This document shows positions 25,501 through 40,500 of a stretch of DNA of 64,000 bases, piece by piece (positions within the stretch are counted from its first letter, which is position 1; every line of letters starts with the position of its first letter). This stretch comes from Membranipora membranacea (lineage: Eukaryota; Bryozoa; Gymnolaemata; Cheilostomatida; Membraniporidae): the NCBI GenBank assembly GCA_914767715.1, contig OU612075.1:7686001-7750000 (forward strand), given 5' to 3'. The position numbers and the translations under genes were made by a program. The notes under the pieces were generated by a model. The model was not told where the DNA came from. It made no database searches and saw nothing but the letters and a program-made list of their open reading frames with translations.

Positions 25501-28500
25501 GTAGAAAACTGCAGTCTCCTGGACTTTCCAGGTCTTGGACCAAAATATTGTCATCTCAGCAACAACCAGATATATTTTTAATAATCATAGTTGTACCTTT
25601 GGTCCCTCCGATGTTTACAGATAGGTAATATCCAAGTTTGTAAACCATGCTGGTTCTTGACCTAAACATTCATAAACACTAACTAAAAATGTCCGGACAC
25701 AGGATGAATTAATTCTTATCCATCAGCCTCAGATTAGACTTGATTAGACTTGAAAAGACTTGATTAGACTTGAAAAAACTTGATTAGACTTGAAAAGACT
25801 TGATTAGACTTGAAAAGACTTGATTAGACTTGAAAAGACTTGATTAGACTTGAAAAGACTTGATTAGACTTGATTAGACTTGAAAAGACTTGATTAGACT
25901 TGATTAGACTTGATTAGACTTGATTAGACTTGAAAAGACTTGAAAAGACTTGAGAAGACTTGAGAAGACTTGAGAAGACTTGATACTTACCGTTGCAAAT
26001 GTATCCATCTCCATCATAGCCAGAGGGACAGGAGCAGAGCCTGAATTCACCTTGTGGCAGATCCACACATGAATCCTTATAGAAGCAGGTGTTGGTCTCG
26101 TCAGTACAGGCATCATACCCCTCATAGCATCGGACGGATAGGAGGTGATCTCCGCCAGTCAAGTTACATAGCCTGTGTTCCCTCTCACAGTCCATCAGGC
26201 TTGATCTGAAATAATATATATATATACACTTTTTAATATGGCAGACAACATCATCCTGTACGGATGTTTTCCATAACGTGCCAAAGAAATTAAGGCAAAA
26301 GAAATAAGATGGGATATTATGTGGCCAGATTCTCCGCGGCCACCAAGAAGTTGGACGCTAATTCATAGGCTTCACTTTGCCACACATACATTAATATTGT
26401 AATAGCTGTTGAAGCAAGCGTTGAAGTTTCCTCTAGCTGTGTACTAAAAGCTGAAGGTGCATTAGATCACACTGCATGGCTTTACATCTTGCATCAATTA
26501 TACATTATGCACAAAAGTTTTATAGGCTAGATTATATTAAGATCATCAATATGAATATCAAAATGTATTTATTCATGCATATTGGAAGGTAACTCTCACC
26601 CTTTCCCGCAGTCTGCTCCAAATACCAAATCAGGCAGCTCAACATCAAACTCATCTGAAGGGATTGCAAATCCAGCTGTGTAGCCCAGGTATCTACATAT
26701 TGTAGTAGCAAGTCGCGAATCGGGTACTCCGCCCGACACAAGGGGATCAGTAGCACACAGTGGATCAAAGTCTACACACACGCCTTCCCACAACCCTTTC
26801 TCTTCAGAGTAAAGCACTGCTCCACCGTAATGATAATGGCTCAGTTCCAGTTTTAGCTCATCTTCAAGAAAACAATAATAAAAAACCGCTTATATTGATA
26901 TAGATAGATATGATATATGCTTCCTACTGTCATCACTTCGCAATTGGGTAAAAGCGATAGAAAGTGAAGCATAAGAGAGCAATTCAAAGACATTGAATAG
27001 TGAAGTGTAGTGAAAAGTCCAATGCAGACACATGATAGAGACATTCGCCGAGAGAGGTGAACGCATAATTTATATGTCCATACTCAGTTTTGCTTAAGAA
27101 CAATTTGTGTCAGCATCATAGGCCTAATATTAATATTAAGTCTATGGTCAGCACACTTAATAAAAACAATGAAACACTGTACCATATTACTAGCTCAGCA
27201 GGCTGGTCAAGGATATGATATAATATTAAACATTGCATGTGATAATCAGAGCTTGATAAAACATAAAAAAAGACAATTGAGCCGATTTAAAGGTTGTGTT
27301 GTGGTCTACATACCTTCTTTACAAGTTACTATCAGGGGGTATCCGGTGGTTGTAGGAACAGATCTGAATCTTCCATAGAACATGTCAACTTCGTCAGACG
27401 TCTCGTTGCTAAAAGATTTCAATCAGATTCGATAGGAGGCAATAATTCAGTTTCGATATTTTTTTCATTCATCAAATATTCCGAGTGCTAGGACGCGGTG
27501 CTAGGACGCGGTGCTAGGTCATTAATCACCATAGATGATAGTGTTTCAGACAGCACTATTAATTTCAAATCAGAATGGTGTGTCCGTACGGTGTAAAAGC
27601 TGTTACAACATCCAAACTTCAAAGGCGCAAAAAAAAGTTTAGAAAATTGTAGATTGACATGGCACTGACTAGGGTGGTAAAATTGAGAATATCCCATAAT
27701 TTAAAATTAATTCCAGTTATACGATTTCTGCCACTATCACCTAGAGCATATATTTTAAGTGTTTCCCAGAGTTTGGGTGGATGGCTGAGAAAATAAAATG
27801 CCTGTGCCATATCAAAAAGCATGGATGTGAAAAATAAAACGGTAGAATAAAATCATAAAAAACATCAAGGTTTATGAAAACATAATAATCAAAATTGAAG
27901 GCAAATACTATACCTGGCTGGCCATGTGTTCTCACAATCCAACAGGTTATTCTCTGATCCATCACAGTGGAAGTTGTCTCCACCTAATATTTTAATTCTC
28001 CCGTTACCCAAACTGCCGCCATACTGTGAAGAGAGCTCCGCATTTGAGATAGTGCTGTCACTGATCCAGTCAACTGCTCCGCTATGGACAAATATACAAA
28101 ATAGTATAATATAACATTGTATAATATACATAATATGTATTAGTCACAAACCAATCTAGCTCTGGATTTGAACATTTATTCTCGACTTCCGCCCTCAAGA
28201 TTTTACATTGGTCTTCTGTAATCAGAGGGTGTAAAAACCCTGTCTTTTGTCACATTTTCAAACACAGTACAATAAAGGGGAAAGCCCATGTTTTTTTTAA
28301 ATTTCATTTATTGATTCAGCATGCTTGTATAGTTTTTGAACAGATCTGATAATAAAGCAAAAGGAAGCCTAGCTGTTTGAAAGTCACTTTCTAATCTAGA
28401 AAGAACCTTTTGCTCACTCTGAAACTGATTACTTACGCATAGCCGGCATTTCTGCACGCCACAGAGGCCAGATGGCTGGTCACATGTGTGTAATCCTGGA

Positions 28501-31500
28501 CGGCTAGTGTGCTCCACAGACCTTCCCACTTAATCTCAACACGACCCTCCAAACTGGTCCTCTGTAGTAAATCAACCACTCTTACCTAGGAACAATAACA
28601 AGCAAAATATAAAAATGGAAAACAACAAAAAACTTAATTAAATAATAAAAATAAACACAGAGATAAAACCTTCTAGATCTAAAAAAAACAACTTCTTGGA
28701 CCTTTCATCCCCAACCTGAGTAGCGGAACTACACTGAACTTTCCTGGAAAGGAATCACGTTTTGGTTAAAACATCTGCGAAAGAAAAAGCGCCTCATTTT
28801 CAAGCAATAGGAGTCACATGGGACTATTGCATATACATATACATATTCATATACATATTCATATACATATTCATATACATATTCATATACATATTCATAT
28901 ACATATTCATATACATATTCATATACATATTCATATACATATTCATATACATATTCATATACATATTCATATACATATTCATATTCATATACATATTCAT
29001 ATACATATTCATATACATATTCATATACATATTCATAATCATGTTCATATACATATACATATACATCACCTCCCATCATATGAGAGTATTTTATTAAGAT
29101 ATCGTTTATAAGAGTACGCAGTTCCAAAACATACGGATAGGATTGTTACCTCAACAATAGAAGATGTGCATATGAGATGAAGCATCTCAACGTCGGGGCA
29201 GCTGTTACCCAGCTGAAATCCTTCTTCACCCTCACCCCAGTAGGTCCAGTGTCTGCAGTCTGAAGAGTCATCCTACCACGGGAAATAAAAAGTGATTTTA
29301 AGTTTTGTACCCTCATTTTACACTTTACCGTACTGTAGTTTTTGACCTTGGTAATTATGCGCAAACTCAAAGAGCTGCTCATGCAATCCAAATTTGCTTA
29401 GGGATATCGGCTGAATTGAAGCCTACTACCGTTATTATGGTCAGTCAATCTGAAAACATCAGTGCACGGCATCATTCCAAGACTATCATTGAAGTCATTT
29501 CAAGGAAATATGACACGACAACTAATGCCATTCACCAATTACCAATGGCTCAGTAGAATCCATAGATGTAGTTATGTATATTTTGAAAACTCACATCAGG
29601 AGCGACATCCCTGGAAATAGTGATCATGTGGTCGAATCCTAAATCTTTACATATCTCATCCCAATCATGGTTTGTGTTGAAGCCGACAGCCAGATTGATG
29701 TAATCAGCTATGGGCAGATAACCCCAGTATATACCATCGTCGTTCAGCGAGTAATCTCCAATACGCTTCTGCAAAAAGTTGCCTTCTCCAACAAGTCTGT
29801 ACTCGGGCAGCTCCTCTGGAATTCGGGAAAAGAAATATTTATCTTTTAATCATTTATTTACATGCTTCACAATAAAGACTCAACACATAGGTAGAAAAAA
29901 TTCTTTAATTTCATTGGAACCTCATCCTGACAGGGATTGGTATGAATGCAAGCAGTCGCTTAGGTTAATGGTCATCAACTGCACAGCTCATACAGTGGGC
30001 TGTAGATTTTGTGTTCTCAAGTCTGAATCATAACTTGACCTAAACCAAACATATCAAGCATAACTTCTCTTTCTGATCTTGTTGACTATCTACATCAAGC
30101 TAGAAGCAGCTCTCATACAGGCATGGTGGCAAAACAGTGGTGCATGTTGAAAAACATCCCATGATGCAATTTTCTAGAATAACCTATGTGCGAGACCGAG
30201 TCAAAAATAATTGATTATTAATGGTTCTCCTAGTTGAAGTCAAGCCGGGACAATGTTGCAATTATGCCCTATTATTGAACTCTCGGGATCAGTGCTTCTG
30301 TTTGTTATATTGCACTAAATTAGAAACATGTCAATCTCAATGCAACACTAGGTGGTCCCCTCCTGCTTACCAAAGCACTCGACATGCAGAGTCTGTAGAG
30401 TGTCGCCTGTCTTTCTTACTTTGTACACTTGTCCGTCTCTCATCTCAGCACATGTGCCGTTGAATGGAATAGCTACATCTACTAGTGGTTCCAACACCCC
30501 TTCTATCATCTTATACGCTCCCTAGAAACATTTCATCACAAAACATATCACCTTCATGCATATTTTTGGCACGATGGTATTTTTGGAACGCTGGTTGTGA
30601 TAGTGTATTGTTGTCATCTTTAGCATAATTTTTTACACAATTTATTTACCTTGACTGCCACAAACAAAGATTCATGCATATAATATGTAAATCACAACCA
30701 CGTTAGTATCACATGATATACTGGATGGATATATATTATTATTATTATTATATTTAAATAAAAAATTCATTCATGAAGTCTTTATATTCATTTTTCATTA
30801 TTTTCAAAAGAGATGATATATTAGCTGCATATGACAGATGACAGGTTGTGGAGCCAGGAAAACTAACAATAGACCAAAGTGAATACCTGCAGTCTTCGGC
30901 TAGTTGAAATGTGAAACTGACATCCATCAATTCAAATTCACAAGATAATCACCTAATTTTGGTGCTAATTGTTGCCAAAAAGTATGATTATGTTGACAGT
31001 AAAGGAAATAATAGCTTATAACTCATACATAAAAATTTAAATTCCAATCATTATAGCATGCCAACAAACTTTGTAATGGCATAACCTTGACAACGTTTTC
31101 ATAAGAACAAAACATATTTGATGTATGACTCAGTGAAACAAAGTTACGTGGAGCAGGTTATCATACGGAAAATCTTCAAACAAGTACTCACAGAGTAGCC
31201 ATTGTTGATGCATGCAGAGGAAGCGATCTGTTGAATATCAACCCCTGGGATATAACAGACAGGAAGTAGCGTGCTGTCACATGACCCAGAGAGTGGATAG
31301 TTGGTGACATAGACTTCACCATCAAATGGTCCATCAGCTGTGTATCCGAACATCTGGTAGCCAGCAACGCCTGTCATAAAAAACCCAAATATACGCAACA
31401 TTTTTCATTTAGAATTTCAAGCTCATAATAGCAGATGGTGCGTAACTTTTGAAAAAATATTACGATTACAATCATATTGTATTATCTTATTCTGCAATGT

Positions 31501-34500
31501 CAGAACAGCCAGCATCGGGAGAGGATGAGAGCAATGTGAGCTGGATGGCTCAACCTTCAGACGGGAGCAGCACACTGGATTCCTCTATAAGTGCGACGCA
31601 AGTGTTTGATGATGGCACAACAACAGCAACAGGCACCCCAACTGGCGAAGAGTGGAGTATGACACTCCTACAAACAGTAGATTCTAATGACAATAACCTG
31701 TCAAGTGTCATAGAACAAGGTCATCACTCAATTGACAGCCTATATGCAAATGAGCTCCAGGATATCGCTATCAGGGGCAACAGACATCGAGCTTTTCTGA
31801 GAATTAATAGAAGAATGGCATCGTCTTTTAATGCTAGTGCTTTGAGCATTATGAGTTCCGGAGCTACTCTTTCAAGCAACCATAGTGAGAGTATATATCA
31901 CAGCGACAGCGTGAATTCAGACCAAGAACACCAGCTACCCCTACTCCATATGCAGGGTAGAAATCCAACTAACCTCCACATAGACCAAGATTTGGAGACA
32001 ATTGACCGTAGTGAAATGGAGCAAAGCCTATTTTCTGATACGGAAGAAGCATGCGGTAGGTTGAAGTAGTTACTCAATCCACCATATTATAAACAATTCT
32101 GCTACATTTCTTTTTGAGGAATTTCTGAGGCTTCTGCATCCTGGGGCAAAGCTTCAGGCACACCTCTTGCAAGCATCTTATATGCTTGTCATATTATCTG
32201 TTTCTAATGTTATAAGCGTGGGCAATAATGGTGGCTAATGAGCCTTTGAGATGGTATTTTGTTGTCAGTAAAACAAGATATTGCCACAGAACGATGCTGC
32301 ATTACTCGGTTATTGAGTGTCTGACTGTTCTCAAAAACCTGATGATTTTGGGATTTGTCACATAAAAACGAAAACTGTAAAATGTTGCATGTACAATTTA
32401 TCGATTTGACTATTCTCCTTTCAGGTATACCATTACCCTGTATTGGTTGTTGTCCTTTTGCAAGGAGAAAACAGTAACAGTACCAACACTAATCTAATCT
32501 TAACCTATGAGAGGCAGCCAAAGTACAAAACAACAGAATCAAGGACTTATCACCTGGTCAAAACTTTGTCAGTGAATTCTGCTAAGCTAAGCTAAGAACT
32601 TTCCTGGTTTTGGCAAACTGCAAACAACGAATTGAATCATGACTTAAGCAACTGGTTGCAAAAAGAACGTTATCAGAATTTGAGGTCGGCTAGGGTGAAT
32701 GACCAACGACGGTCAAATCAGGAGTTTGCACCAACAGGCACCGCTGAGGATTGAACCCGTGACCCTGCAGTCATGAGTTCGGCGCTCTACAAACCAAGCT
32801 ATTCTTAATCCACCTCGCTCACTATAAATGTACGCTACCTGCTTTGAATCGATTTCACTTTAGATGCCTACAATGGAACTTCCTGCTATTGAAATAGGTA
32901 TCTAATCAGGTATGGTGTGCTTTGAAAGTGATGTTAATATTATTTAGAAACTTGTGACTAGCCAATGCATAAGCTCTGGTACGCTGTTTGGCGGGACAAA
33001 TCAGCAAATCAGATACCTTGGCTAAATTATGGCTTTACAAGTTTGAATATGAAAAACAAAGCTAGACCAGAGAATAAAGTATGACAAACCCTGTTACTCA
33101 TTTGTCGAGCTGTGTCCAATTTCCATTATATTCCAATTACCAGATATATTTTTCATACACTTTTAAGAATCTCACCGGTTCCACAGACTATGTAATGTCT
33201 GTCCTCATCAGGAGAGCAGTCACTCGAGTTTGTGTAGAATTCTGACCAATCACAGTGCATGATATCATCTCCACCCTCACGGCACATCAGGCTTAGTAGT
33301 GGATCTGACATGGAGACAACTTCGAGTTCTCGCTCTAATACATATCCAATAGGATAACCCAAGTACCGGCATGCAGCTAAAAATAAGCAAATAACAAGAT
33401 TTGTTTTTCTTACTGTGTCTAACATTGATTGTACATTAATTCTGACATGAGCTGGTCTCTGCGATAATGATTATTGTGAAACAACCTGGGCAGTTTCATG
33501 ATATCATATTGTTGCTTTGGCAAGACATAGAAGCACCAGTATCTGCAGAATATATATATATCTTGGACATATGAGATCATGGACACAAGAAAATGGTCAC
33601 AAACGGAAATAGATAAAGTCATTTGTCAAGCTATGGAGACGACTGAGAATCGAATTGCCTTAAGTTAAATTCTTCAAAACCCAATATGCCTGTGTCAAGA
33701 TCATGGCAGTCTGTGGAAGAGTTCAGAAAATTTTCGATTAGATCCTCGAGTTTATGACGCTACAAATATGTACTTTAACATCATGCTAACCATACCTTGA
33801 CATTCATTTATTGAATAAATTAAAAATGAATTTTCACTCACCATCTGCAGTGTAGGTTAGTAGGGTTTGTCTTTCCTCAGGATCACTGAACAGCGGGTAG
33901 ACCAAATCTCCCCATTCTCCGTTGTAATAGACCTGTAGCAGGCCAGCCCTAGGGCTACCCTCCTCATTGTTCATATTGAATGTATCATTCACTCCTTCAT
34001 TATTGATACGGAGCGGAAAATGAGCTGCAAAGTAAGAGATCAATCCATTTTTCCCTTGTCTCTCAACACATACAGAAGAAATAGTCTTTATATATATTTT
34101 ACAGGGATACTCCTGTGAGTATGCGATTGATTTGACACTATTTAGCGGATCAAATTTATGCAAGAAAAGCTCACGAAACAGATCTGCGGGATAATTTTCT
34201 AATAAGTTATACCAAAGACATTTTGGAGACGGTTTGTAATTATGTCCTAAGGGTTAATTTTTTAACACTCGTATGCAAATCATAAAAAAATAACTATTCT
34301 CACCAACGCTCGAACAGCATGCCTTGGTTCCTGGGTTTGGACAGTCTGGCACAGGGAGGGTGCCTGGTGCACACGCCCCACATGACACTACTGGATGAGC
34401 TGTGAAGTTGAATTGGCATGTATCTTCAGATGAGCAAGGCTTATGAGCACACAGATCGATAACTGGAAAAAAAAAGATATACAAAGCATGCAGGTTGGTT

Positions 34501-37500
34501 CAATTGAAATCCTTCAGATTAAATTTACATAATAAGCCAATAGTTAGACAGCATGTAATTGAGGTAGGAGGATCTAGCAGTGCCTGTCCTAACAACACTA
34601 CCATTATCAACACCGGTCATGGAGACCGCCATTACACATCATAATAACTTTTATTTGGTCATATGTCATCTTAAGTGAAACCATCCTCACCTTGACATCC
34701 ATCTAATCCTTTGCCAGCGTTCACTCTCTCCATTCCACAGGGACATTCACCGAGGCAGTAGTAGTCACCTCCCTCATATGGTGCTGGTATAGGAACACAG
34801 GCTAGACTTGGATGACAAGCTGTAGCCTCAGCACACTCATCAATGTCTGTACATGTTCTCCCGTCCCCTGTATAACCGGCTGGACATGGTCCGCAGGTTA
34901 CATCATCTAACGGTGGTGTGACTGGATGAAAAGAGAAAAGAGGGTGACAGTAGGTACAAGAGGGAGAGCTGTAATGTCAGGAGGCTCGAGGCCGGAATGA
35001 ACAGGTTCTATTACAACATTTCATTATCCTCCATTATAATGCATTACATTGCATAAAATTTCATAGCATTGCATTACATTACACTGCATTGCGTTGCAGG
35101 TTGCATTAGAAATTTTTTCATAACTGTTACAGGTGTTCTTTTGCAGATAAAGTGTACAGGAAGTTTGATTAGTAAACTCCAACCTAATAGAAATGACAGA
35201 AGATATGCCCTTTAAAATATAACTGTGCCGTGCACAGCATAAAATTGCCAAGGCCGGCAATTTGCATAAAGCTGAAATTAGGTCAAAGTCACTTACTTAT
35301 ATTGCATGTATTGAGTATATAGCATGGATTGTTTGACCCAGAACATGGTTCAGTATCATTACATGCCACTAGCCCATCTCCTACAGTTCCTGTTGGACAA
35401 GTGCAATTTACCTACAAAATATGGTATTGATTACGAATAAGACACAATTACCACCCATAGAGGAGTAAATGTTAGCTACTGTGCCTAACTATACTTTGAG
35501 GGGGACCTAATGATAGCCAGCAACTAAATTTTTGCTAGCTTGGGTGGGAGTCTGTGAAAAGAATAAGGGCTTTGTCGTGTAGCCTCAAGCTTAGCTATTT
35601 CAAGCAAGTGCGAAATGTCTATAATACTTCACTGCTATAATGCATGTACATTACAGATACCAAACCGAATCAGATGAATTAATACAATGAATATGGTGTG
35701 TTGTGGCAATATCATCCAATTATCCATGGAAGAAACCAGGCTTTTCAAACCTGTGGTCAATTCACTAGCAGAGAAATTTTGGCTTGTTGAGGTGGGAGTC
35801 TATATAAAGTATAAGGGAAGTTTAATGTAGCCCTCAACTTTTGTATTTTAAGTTCACGAGAAACTCAAGGTACTGAATGGATTCGCTGGATTTCCCTACC
35901 TCATATTGATCAATCATGTTGACATATGAGATTACATCATCACACCCAGCCTCCACACCCAGACCAGCTATATCCTCCCAGCATGGCTCCAGAACGCAGC
36001 CATCTATATCATAACACCCAAATATACCAACTCCGATACCGGTCATTCCTAAGGCACATGTGCACACAACCTGCAAAGGAAATAATTGATTTTGATAAAG
36101 ATTTTGGTTAAAACAGCAAGGTACATCGCATTGACAAAGGGGTACCCAAATTACATCTTCAGTTGGTGGGCAGGACAATGCACAGCGATGGGACAAAGAC
36201 AAGTAGTAAGAAGACGGTAAAAGTCAAGCACAATAACCATATGAGCCACAAAAAATCTTATACGGCTAAAGAAACGAAAGAAGCACCCTGTCCAGTAGGG
36301 AGGCAATGTAGATGTATAACAGGATGGAATCTTCACATATCTGTCAAGGTTACATCTCAAGGTAAAGTCAGGCGCGTATGGAGAACGGGAAATATTTAAA
36401 GCTTTGTTTTTGAGTTGATTATTCAATATAAAATTTTCAAAACGGGAAGCCCCGCCTCGTAAAATTATCCATTTTTCCCAAGCCCTCAAGGATTTAACAA
36501 GACATGATAACCTAAAATCAAAATAAGGTATTTGAATAGTTTCACTGAAGTCTGACAAATGTACAGATATGAAGATGGACTGCATGATGAAGTGAAACTA
36601 TCTATAACTGTTACTTACTGAAAATGGGTCATCTCCGATCTCAAGTTGCTCCCATGGGACATCCTGACAGGTGGCTGGGGTGATGGTCTCATTAAAGCAG
36701 GGTCCAGCTTCACATCCGTCTATCTCTGCACAATATCTACCAGGTGTCAGAGGAGCAAGGTCACGCATACCTGTCAACAAATAGCGATGGGCTAGATAGG
36801 TTGCGAATAAGTTGGTCAGGGATTTAATGTCCTGCATGAGATCAACAATCCGACAATATAACTGGTTCCAAGTTAGGCTGTCAAAAGGTTGGTTACAGAT
36901 TAAATGTATTGCATGTTATCAATATTCCCACTATGCAACTGGAGCAAGCATTTCAAATAAAGAATTGAACAGAATTTAGCATTTAGTTGGCTCTGATGGT
37001 CTGGTGGGTGGAATATGCCAACTTATCTTCAATTCTAAGATTTCACAATAACCGCCATTAATCCTTACATCGATAAATACAACAATATAGTAACATAACA
37101 AATCTCTACAAACAGTCTGCAATTATGTTCGAAATGATCTCTACTAAGATAACACTTACCATTGGGACATGCTCCACATCTAATACCCGTCTGAGGCCAC
37201 ACGTTGTTCACACAAGTCTCATTCTGGAAACAGTAGTTTGTCACCTCATCCAAGCATGGATTATCATCTGTAAAGTAACATATGATAGTCTATTATCTGA
37301 CAGGGAGGTCTTTCAGTTAGAAAGTAGTCAGCAAGTTATCACATCGCTAAAAAATTATCACTCACTTGGTCTAGAATGTATATAGTTCCATCAATGACTG
37401 AGCGATTTGGTAGCAAGATCCTAGAAGGTATCACTCCCTCACTGAGCGAGCAATCAGATTACGATTTTGTCTGTTTCTAATTGAGAGACCCCTACACAGC

Positions 37501-40500
37501 TTGAGCAAATGTCTTGACTAAAGGTTTAGTCAGGTAAAGAAGCGAATTGAAAGACAGACTGAGTTTTCTTTATATCAAAGTTATCATAAAAATACGGTAG
37601 GATTGGGGCTTGAATAGATCAATTTTGCTCTTTGTGGATATCAGGAAAGTGTCATATGAATTAGTAGATGGCTTGATCTAGAACTGAATGACTCTGAAGA
37701 CTGAATTTGATGAAGGAGTGTGGAACAACTTGGTATCAAGTGAAAACCTACAAAGTATGGTAACGGGTCACAAGCTACATACACAAGTAGTGTATTTTCA
37801 TGAATCTCTTGTTGAGTTAAGAAGGCTTTACCAATGACTCTACTCCAAGTGTTAAAAACAGCAACAATAATAAAATGATTTAAACTCGAAAATGTAAATT
37901 TTGTAACAACAAATACCTTCACAGCACTGTCCGTCGGTGTTGCATTCTATCCCGTTGATTCTTGACTGAAGACCTTCGGGGCATGGATCGCAGGCTATGT
38001 ATGTAGATGGAGGGGCGAGGTCTGAACAGTTCAGGGTGATGTAAGGGTCAGAGTAACAGCTAAAAAGCTGACAATAGTCTACATCTGCAAAATTTAGAAA
38101 ACATAAGAAAATTATAAATAATTATAATAAAGTTAGAGATCAGACAAAGATAATGAACTTGCCATCTCAATCAAGTTTTGTCCTGTCTTCAACTTTTACT
38201 GGGTTGCGTAAACATTAGATGCCAATAGGCTAACATTGACCGAGCCAGAGTTTATCCTCACCATGATGCCTAACCTTGTCGCATGGCTACTATTTTAGTT
38301 TACTCCTCAAACCAAAAAAGTAGCCGCGTGACAAGGCTGCGTGATGTCATAGTAGCTGGGGTCTGTTTGTAATATAAAATTTCTTCAATTCTCTTTTTAT
38401 TATACACTTTATTTTGCTATTCAGTGTCCCTTTCCAGGCCAATGAGAATATGCATACATAAATATCAATGATACTACTCAACTACTTAGCGCACCCTTCT
38501 ACAAGGTAAGGTTGGGCAGGCTAGTGCAATTAATCTATGAAAAGCTCACATCCATTAGCATGGGTTGTGACCGAGATTCTAACCCGCAACACTCAGGCTG
38601 AGAAGCTCGAATCCTAACCACTACACCACCCGCTTGCTTGCTTAGTTGCTGGCATAGTTGCTTGCAACTGCCTGCAACTGCCTGTAACTGCCTGCAACTG
38701 CCTGCAACTGCCTGCAACTGCCTTCAACTGCCTGCAACTGCCTGCAACTGCCTGCAACTGCCTGCAAATTGATTGCAAATTGATTGCAACTGCTTGCAAC
38801 TGCTTGCAACTGCTTGCAACTGCTTGCAACTGCTTGCAACTGCTTTCACTGCTTGCAACTGCTTGCAACTGCTTGCAACTGCAAACACTTACTTGCAACT
38901 TGCTTCGTCTGCTTGCTTTAACTTACCTTGACAGCCTTGTACTCCTGTCCCGTTACCAGTCATACCGCTTGGACACGCTCCACACGAGAAGAGATCTGTT
39001 ACCAGGTCGGTACAGACGGATACTAGAGAAGGATTGAGGTAGTCTTTGAAACACGGCTCATCTACGCAGTTACTGATTGCTAGAAAAGAAACAGGAGGGG
39101 CATTAACTCTACAGTGTGAGTGAGTTTATTTTCAGAAAATTTCATTTGCAACAAGTGAGGACAGGTGAAGGAATATCCAATGATGTTTGATGATTACATT
39201 TCACAACTTTGAGGTTTCAAAAAATTGGGAATCACAAGTGAAGTGAACAAGCCAAAACTTGGATTGGTAACACTTTAGTTTACCAGTTAATACACAGTGT
39301 AAGCTGCTTTCTCAAACTCCCTTGCTTAATTTTTGTCATACAATAAGCAGTCACCAATCGTTTTTCAATCAACCAACAATTGTCATGGATAATCAGTTGA
39401 TCATCATTTATAAACTCAATATTGAATCAGATCAAAATCAACCATAGTCAGTCATACCTGTGCAAGTGAAACCATCCCCAGAGAAACCTTCCGGACATGG
39501 TCCACAAGATGCGGTTGGAGGATCTGTGTACACATTTTCTATACACTCCGAGAAATATGCAGTGTTGTTGGCGTACACGAAACATGGGTTATCATCTGGT
39601 TGACAAGCTATAAAGAGATCAAGGATAGTCAGACTAACTCTAGAACAAGCTAATTTCATTAACATAACAATTATAATCATTTATAAACCTTATTGAGATC
39701 AATGAATACAAGTAAAAGCAAATGGTAGAGGCATAATACTACATGTTTGCCCAATTTTATAGTTATTATATCACTGCAGTGCAACCGCTTCCCGCATACC
39801 CGTTTGCTAATCCACAAGAATGGATACTAGTTTTTACCCCGCATATGGAATGGAAATGAGCCGCCTAACTTTTTGCTTCGCACAAAAAATAACTCATTTT
39901 CATCAGTATTGCATCAGTATTGCATCAGGATTCCTTCAGGTTTCCATCATGTTTCTAATGGGATTCCATCAGGTTTCCAATGGGATGCCAAAAGGATTCT
40001 ATCAGAATTCCATTGGGATTCCATCAGGATTTTCTCCGAACTCTCAACACTCACCGCAGTATGGATAGTCGATCTCATAGACTATCTCCCCTTCAAATAT
40101 ACTTGGGCTGGCACACTCCATTCTTGATGTGAAGTTTATAAAGGCGAGGTCAGCTGGACTGAACTCCAGGGTCTGATTGTAATACTTCCAGAAATCGAGG
40201 CCCTCACAATCACACAAGTATGGGTTGTCACCAAGCCGTCTATAACAAACCATTTAGTTGCACTGACATCAAGACTACGCTATCATCATTTGTATCTCTG
40301 ATCGTTAAAGTCAATTTAGCACGAGTAAAATTTAACTCAGGTCGTCACACCAGATTCCTTGCGATGGTACTCATGCTAAGTGAATTATTTCACTCTCTAT
40401 CGATCGGCGATAAACATGCAATAGTATATCACGGGATCAGGATGCCATTTAGGTGCACAACACTTCAATGATAGATTGCATCATAGACAAAACTACAGAA

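Noticed and set aside
25733-25981. CRISPR-like regular repeat
   Set aside because: Units are contiguous decamers without unique spacers, in an animal intron.
28729-29127. Open frames of YEYVYEY, IHIHIH, IFIYIF and MYMN type on both strands
   Set aside because: They are translations of the 12-bp tandem array, open in several frames only because the unit lacks stops.
31740-31810. BH3-like helix in the nested gene ([16 protein letters not shown])
   Set aside because: The invariant Asp of BH3 motifs is missing and there is no other Bcl-2-family feature, so the resemblance is too weak.
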